A DNA stretch of 64,000 nucleotides from the NCBI RefSeq assembly GCF_013280595.1, contig NZ_JAAATY010000020.1, forward strand, positions 62,001-126,000. Reading direction: 5' to 3'. Source of the DNA: Kibdelosporangium persicum. Its GTDB lineage: Bacteria > Actinomycetota > Actinomycetes > Mycobacteriales > Pseudonocardiaceae. The stretch's first letter is position 1. The number at the start of each line of letters is the position of its first letter. The notes under the pieces are model-generated. The model made no database searches. It saw nothing but the letters and a program-made list of their open reading frames with translations, and was not told where the DNA came from. Of the stretch, positions 59,995 through 64,000 are shown piece after piece. Both the position numbers and the translations under genes were made by a program.

Positions 59995-61623
59995 ATGCGC
60001 CGGGTGGGATTCCTTGACGCGAGCGCGCTCGCATACCGGCTGCCTGACGGGCGGGAACTGTTCCGCGACGTGACGTTTCGCGTCAGCGCGGGCTCCGTGG
60101 TGGCGGTCGTCGGCGCCAACGGTGCCGGGAAGACCACACTGCTGAGAATTCTCGGCGGCGAACTCCCGCCCGCGCAAGGCGGGACGCGCGTCGAAGGCGG
60201 CCTGGCCGTGATGCCGCAGTTCGTCGGCTCGGTCCGGGACGACCGCACGGTCCGCGACCTTCTCCTCGCGGCCGCGCCCAGCGCGCTGCGGAAGGCCGCG
60301 GCCGAGCTGGACGACGTCGAGCTCGCGTTGATGGACGACGACAGCGAGCCGGTGCAGATGCGCTACGCCGAAGCACTCGCCGCGTGGGGCGAAGCGGGCG
60401 GCTACACCACGGAAGTCCTGTGGGACACGGTCACCGTCGCCGCGCTCGGCGTGCCGTACGACCGCGCCAAGTACCGGGGCGTGAAGACGTTGTCCGGCGG
60501 CGAGCAGAAGAGGCTCGTGCTCGAAGCACTGCTGCGTGGCCCGGAGCAGGTGTTGTTGCTCGACGAGCCGGACAACTACCTCGACGTGCCGGGCAAGCGC
60601 TGGCTGGAGGAACGCCTCACCGAGACGCCCAAGGCCGTGCTGCTCGTCAGCCACGACCGGGAGCTGCTGGCCGTCGCGGCGACGCACGTCGTCACGGTCG
60701 AAGGCGGCAGCGCGTGGGTGCACAGCGGTGGTTTCGGCACGTGGCACGAGGCCAGGGAGGCCCGCTGGGAGCGGATCGCCGAACAGCGCACCCGGTGGGA
60801 CGAGAAGCACGCGCAGCTGCGTCAGCTCGTGATCACCTTGCGCCAGCAGGCGAGTTACAACGACGGCATGGCTTCCCGGTACCAGGCCGCGCAGACCCGG
60901 CTGCGCAAGTTCGAGGAGACCGGGCCGCCGCCGCTGCCGCCGAAACAGGAACGGCTCAAACCCCGGCTGCGTGGCGGCCGGACCGGAATCCGGGCGATCA
61001 CCTGCGAGAACCTGGAGCTGACCGGCCTGATGAGGCCGTTCGGCCTCGAGGTCTTCTTCGCCGACCGGGTGTGCGTGCTGGGCTCCAACGGCTCGGGCAA
61101 GAGCCACTTCCTCCGGCTGCTCGCCGGCGATGACGTGGCCCACACCGGGGTGGCCAGGCTCGGGGCCCGCGTCGTGCCAGGGCTGTTCGCCCAGACGCAC
61201 GAGCACCCGGAATGGGTCGGCCGCACGCTCGTGGACATCCTGTGGCACGGCGACGACTCCCGCCCCGGCATCGACCGGGACCAGGCGATCGCCGCGCTGT
61301 CGCGATACGGCCTGGCGGCGCAGAACGACCAACGGTTCGAGACGCTGTCCGGCGGGCAGCAGGCACGCCTGCAGGTGTTGCTGCTGGAGCTGTCCGGCGC
61401 GACGTTGCTGCTGCTCGACGAGCCGACCGACAACCTCGACCTGCACTCGGCCGAGGCGTTGCAGGCCGCGCTGGCCGAATTCACGGGTACCGTCGTCGCG
61501 GTGACGCACGACCGGTGGTTCGCGCGGTCCTTCGACCGGTTCGTGCTCTTCCGCTCGGACGGCGAAGTGTCCGAAGTGGATGAACCGGTCTGGGACGAGG
61601 AGAGGGTGCGGCGAGCGAGATGA
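59995..61623 (+). CDS. ABC-F-type ATP-binding protein
   Basis: A 542-residue soluble protein with two ABC cassettes: first Walker A GANGAGKTTLLR near residue 43, signature LSGGEQKRLVLEALL, Walker B VLLLDEPDNYLD; second Walker A GSNGSGKSHFLR near 363, signature LSGGQQARLQVLLLEL, Walker B LLLLDEPTDNLD. A charged linker of about 80 residues joins them and no membrane helices exist, so it is ABC-F: a ribosome-acting translation factor or antibiotic-protection protein. ATG 59995. The stop overlaps the FAD enzyme start (ATGA). Confidence 0.92.
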   Translation: MRRVGFLDASALAYRLPDGRELFRDVTFRVSAGSVVAVVGANGAGKTTLLRILGGELPPAQGGTRVEGGLAVMPQFVGSVRDDRTVRDLLLAAAPSALRKAAAELDDVELALMDDDSEPVQMRYAEALAAWGEAGGYTTEVLWDTVTVAALGVPYDRAKYRGVKTLSGGEQKRLVLEALLRGPEQVLLLDEPDNYLDVPGKRWLEERLTETPKAVLLVSHDRELLAVAATHVVTVEGGSAWVHSGGFGTWHEAREARWERIAEQRTRWDEKHAQLRQLVITLRQQASYNDGMASRYQAAQTRLRKFEETGPPPLPPKQERLKPRLRGGRTGIRAITCENLELTGLMRPFGLEVFFADRVCVLGSNGSGKSHFLRLLAGDDVAHTGVARLGARVVPGLFAQTHEHPEWVGRTLVDILWHGDDSRPGIDRDQAIAALSRYGLAAQNDQRFETLSGGQQARLQVLLLELSGATLLLLDEPTDNLDLHSAEALQAALAEFTGTVVAVTHDRWFARSFDRFVLFRSDGEVSEVDEPVWDEERVRRAR

Positions 61624-63101
61624 CCGAGGACGTTGTCATTGTCGGTGGCGGGCACAACGGGCTTGTCGCGGCGGCCTATCTGGCTCGCGCCGGGTTGTCC
61701 GTGCTGGTGCTGGAACGCAGGGCCGAGGCGGGTGGCGCGGCCGTGTCGTTCCGTGCCTTCGACTCGGTCGACGTGCGGTTGTCGCGGTACTCGTACCTGG
61801 TCAGCCTGCTGCCCAGGAAGATCATCGACGACCTGGGCCTTCGGATCGACCTGCGGCGCAGACGGATCTCCTCGTACACGCCGGTCGGCGACGGCGGCCT
61901 GCTCGCCGGCACCGGCAACCCGGCGTCGGTGGGGCGGGATGCCGAGGCGTGGCAACGGTTCTACGCGATGACCGGATCGGTCGCGCGAAGCGTCTTCCCG
62001 ACGTTGACCGAACCGCTGCCCAGCAAGGAGGAACTGCGCAAGCGGATCGGCGACGACCATGCCTGGAGCGTCCTGTTCGAACAGCCGTTGAGCGAGGTGA
62101 TCGAGTCGACGTTCACCGACGACACCGTCCGGGGTGTTGTGCTGACCGACGCGCTCATCGGCACGTTCGCGCCCGCCGACGACCCGTTGCTGCGGCAGAA
62201 CAGGTGCTTCCTGTACCACGTGATCGGCAACGGTACGGGCGACTGGGACGTGCCCGTCGGCGGAATGGGCGCGGTCACCGGGGAACTGGCCAGAGTCGCG
62301 CAGGCCGCCGGCACACGGATTCTCACCGGCGCCGAGGTGACGTCGATCGACCCGGACGGCGAGGTGACCTACCGGATCGGCGACGAGGAACGCACTGTCG
62401 CGGGTGGACACATCCTCGCCAACGTCTCGCCGAGCAGCCTCGCGGCACTACTTGGTGAAGAGCCCGGCGCGCAACCCGAAGGCGCCCAACTCAAGGTGAA
62501 CATGGTGTTGCGCAGGCTGCCGCGGCTCAGGGACGGCGACGTCGACCCGAGGGACGCCTTCGCCGGGACGTTCCACGTCAACGAGAGCTACCAGCAACTG
62601 GCGACGGCGTACGAGGAGGCGGCGAGCGGCCGGATTCCGAGCCTGCCGCCGTGCGAGATCTACTGCCACTCGCTGACCGACCCGTCGATCCTGGGGCCTG
62701 CCGAACAGGCCGCGGGCGCGCACACGCTGACCCTTTTCGGCCTGCACATGCCCGCCCGGCTTTTCCGGCACGACAACGAAGGAGCCAGGCAGGAGGCGTT
62801 GCGGGCGACGCTGAGGTCGTTGGACAGCGTGCTGGCCGAGTCCATTGAGGACTGCCTGATGCCCGGGTGCGTCGAGGCCAAGACACCGATCGACCTGGAG
62901 AACGAGCTGGGCCTGCCCGCCGGGCACATCTTCCACCGTGACCTGTCGTGGCCGTACGCCGAAGACGGCCAGGAAGGCACCTGGGGCGTGGAAACCGGCC
63001 ATGACCGGGTGCTGCTCTGTGGCGCCGGTGCTCGGCGAGGAGGCGGTGTCAGCGGTATTCCTGGGCACAATGCGGCGATGAAAGTACTGAGAAGTCGCTG
63101 A
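61620..63101 (+). CDS. FAD-dependent oxidoreductase, phytoene-desaturase-like
   Basis: A 493-residue flavoprotein. The FAD motif VVIVGGGHNGLVAAAYLARAG opens the protein (split here at residue 4-24), followed by VLERRAEAGGAAVSF. The C-terminus has LCGAGARRGGGVSGIPGHNA, the FAD-contact end of the CrtI/PYROXD2 family. Substrate unknown: the PYROXD2-like group is not carotenogenic. It is translationally coupled to the ABC-F gene. No phytoene synthase is nearby. Confidence 0.88.
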   Translation: MTEDVVIVGGGHNGLVAAAYLARAGLSVLVLERRAEAGGAAVSFRAFDSVDVRLSRYSYLVSLLPRKIIDDLGLRIDLRRRRISSYTPVGDGGLLAGTGNPASVGRDAEAWQRFYAMTGSVARSVFPTLTEPLPSKEELRKRIGDDHAWSVLFEQPLSEVIESTFTDDTVRGVVLTDALIGTFAPADDPLLRQNRCFLYHVIGNGTGDWDVPVGGMGAVTGELARVAQAAGTRILTGAEVTSIDPDGEVTYRIGDEERTVAGGHILANVSPSSLAALLGEEPGAQPEGAQLKVNMVLRRLPRLRDGDVDPRDAFAGTFHVNESYQQLATAYEEAASGRIPSLPPCEIYCHSLTDPSILGPAEQAAGAHTLTLFGLHMPARLFRHDNEGARQEALRATLRSLDSVLAESIEDCLMPGCVEAKTPIDLENELGLPAGHIFHRDLSWPYAEDGQEGTWGVETGHDRVLLCGAGARRGGGVSGIPGHNAAMKVLRSR

Positions 63102-63130
63102 GACCGTGGGTGACGTGGTAGTCGTGACGC

Positions 63131-63823
63131 ATGCAGCGGGACTACGTGGACAACTACTGCGAGCGGACCGACGGTTCGTTCTGGAGTGAACCGCTCAACG
63201 CCGTCAGCAACCTGTCCTTCCTGATCGCTTCGATCGCCGCGTGGCTCTTCATCCGCCGTACCGCCCGTGCTGCGGGCAAACCGGCGGTGGAGCTGTACGC
63301 GCTGCCCGTGCTGATCTTCGTGATCTTCTTCGGCAGCAGTGCCTTCCACACCACCGCGACCCGCTGGGGCCTGGCCCTGGACAGCGGGTCGATCGGTGTG
63401 TTCATGCTGTACTTCATCGTGCTGTGGGCCCGGCTGTACTGGGACCTGCCGTGGTCGCGGGCCTGGATCGCGGCGCCGGCGTTCCTGGCGTGGACCGTCC
63501 TGATCAGCGTGCTGCCCCTCCGCATGCCCGGCACGTACCTCGCGGCCGTGCTCGGCCTGCTGGTGCTGGCAGGCATGCTGTTCTGGTCGCGCCAGCCCGA
63601 ACGCCGGCAGCATTGGCGCTGGTACGCCGTCACCGCGCTGGTGTTCGCCGTCTCGCTGACATCACGCACGCTCGACCAACCGCTGTGCGCCGAGCTTCCG
63701 ATCGGCACGCACTACGTCTGGCACACGCTCAACGGTGTCGTGCTCTACCTCGTCACGCACGCGGCGGTCGTCCGGTGGCGTCAGGTGCAGGGAGTCAGCC
63801 CAGAACCTCTTGCATCGCGTTGA
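63131..63823 (+). CDS. Ceramidase-like seven-helix membrane protein
   Basis: A 230-residue membrane protein with seven hydrophobic segments. The start YVDNYCERTDGSFWSEPLNA followed by VSNLSFLIASI is the alkaline-ceramidase/CREST family opening, with the metal-ligand regions SSAFHTTAT near residue 75 and THYVWHTLNG near 196. Bacterial members are hydrolases of unknown substrate. ATG 63131; it ends 29 bases inside the convergent aminotransferase gene. Confidence 0.82.
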   Translation: MQRDYVDNYCERTDGSFWSEPLNAVSNLSFLIASIAAWLFIRRTARAAGKPAVELYALPVLIFVIFFGSSAFHTTATRWGLALDSGSIGVFMLYFIVLWARLYWDLPWSRAWIAAPAFLAWTVLISVLPLRMPGTYLAAVLGLLVLAGMLFWSRQPERRQHWRWYAVTALVFAVSLTSRTLDQPLCAELPIGTHYVWHTLNGVVLYLVTHAAVVRWRQVQGVSPEPLASR

Positions 63824-64000
63824 CGCCGAAGTCGATCTCCTCGCGGGTGATCACCAACGGCGGCGCCACGCGCAGCGTCATCTCCTGGGTTTCCTTGCAC
63901 AGCACGCCACGCTGGGCGAGCGCCTCGGACGCCTGCCGTCCGGTGGGGCCGCCGTCGGCGATCTGGACACCGGCCCACAGGCCGCGGCCACGGACCTCGG
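63795..64000 (-). CDS. rocD: Ornithine aminotransferase-like class III aminotransferase, 3' end only
   Basis: The last 67 codons are present, the rest lies beyond the window. They read EVRGRGLWAGVQIADGGPTG, then RGVLCKETQEMTLRVAPPLV and an ending that stops with VLG. The VRGRGLWAG and RVAPPLVI phrases are typical of RocD, which converts ornithine to glutamate semialdehyde with pyridoxal phosphate. The catalytic lysine is not in the window. The overlap with the ceramidase-like gene is 29 bases. Confidence 0.82.
   Translation of the reverse strand, partial: EVRGRGLWAGVQIADGGPTGRQASEALAQRGVLCKETQEMTLRVAPPLVITREEIDFGVNAMQEVLG

Noticed and set aside
59995-63101. Carotenoid or antibiotic biosynthesis cluster
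   Set aside because: No phytoene synthase, PKS, NRPS or terpene cyclase is present; the CrtI-like enzyme belongs to a broad FAD family.

Overview
The window is chromosomal DNA of a high-GC, aerobic actinomycete. The strong codon bias toward G/C in third positions, frequent GTG starts, Mycobacterium-like gene order, a conservon (four-gene sensor/GTPase module), XRE/DUF397 modules, DUF3558 and PPE-like secretion-associated proteins, and very rare TTA leucine codons together point to Pseudonocardiaceae (Amycolatopsis, Lentzea or Kibdelosporangium type). This family assignment is inference; no rRNA is present. No tRNA, CRISPR array, intact insertion sequence or phage was recognised.

Region by region. 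1-6.7 kb: GNAT acetyltransferase, two overlapping TrkA-type potassium regulators, divergent APC/KimA-like transporter plus TrmA-type RNA methyltransferase, aldehyde dehydrogenase. 6.8-8.7 kb: a membrane protein and a YezG-like protein with a repetitive proline-rich tail. 8.9-12.6 kb: dxs followed by a two-component system. 12.7-15.6 kb: secreted I36-type protein, DUF72 protein, Tat-exported PHP protein. 15.8-21.8 kb: fadB/fadA beta-oxidation pair, a structured 650-bp gap, ribonuclease D, orphan LuxR-type regulator. 22-31.8 kb: membrane dipeptidase, DUF3000, then a haem operon (hemE, hemY, hemQ) in which a complete conservon (cvnABCD) sits between hemY and hemQ, followed by a LuxR relic and a NIPSNAP protein. 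31.9-38.8 kb: large secreted subtilase and a five-gene minus-strand operon (two related membrane proteins, one with a Gly/Ser/Cys tail, a DUF692 metalloenzyme, a small basic partner and a lipoprotein). 38.9-45.7 kb: msrB, a second-type hisS, LigD-type polymerase, metallothionein-like protein, orphan solute-binding lipoprotein, methyltransferase, PolX-type PHP protein. 46.2-48.3 kb: a scarred segment with a tandem duplication of a DUF397 gene and three broken genes. 48.4-51.1 kb: type VII secretion-associated trio. 51.1-57.6 kb: EamA exporter, alpha/beta-hydrolase-like lipoprotein lacking its nucleophile, LLM oxidoreductase, ATP-dependent DNA ligase, RibD-like reductase, ZapE ATPase. 57.9-64 kb: second orphan solute-binding protein, PAP2 phosphatase, ABC-F ATPase, FAD oxidoreductase, ceramidase-like membrane protein and the 3' end of a rocD-like aminotransferase.

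The backbone genes (Trk pair, APC, TrmA, dxs, rnd, DUF3000, hemE, hemY, hemQ, msrB, ribD, zapE) correspond, as far as I recall, to M. tuberculosis Rv2670c-Rv2692. The accessory blocks are therefore insertions into a conserved actinobacterial core. The most promising undescribed system is the DUF692 operon at 35354-38798. DUF692 enzymes (MbnB, TglH, BufB) oxidatively modify cysteines of peptides using iron, and here the enzyme is encoded 25 bp downstream of a membrane protein ending in a Cys-containing Gly/Ser tail. The second is the conservon embedded in the haem operon.
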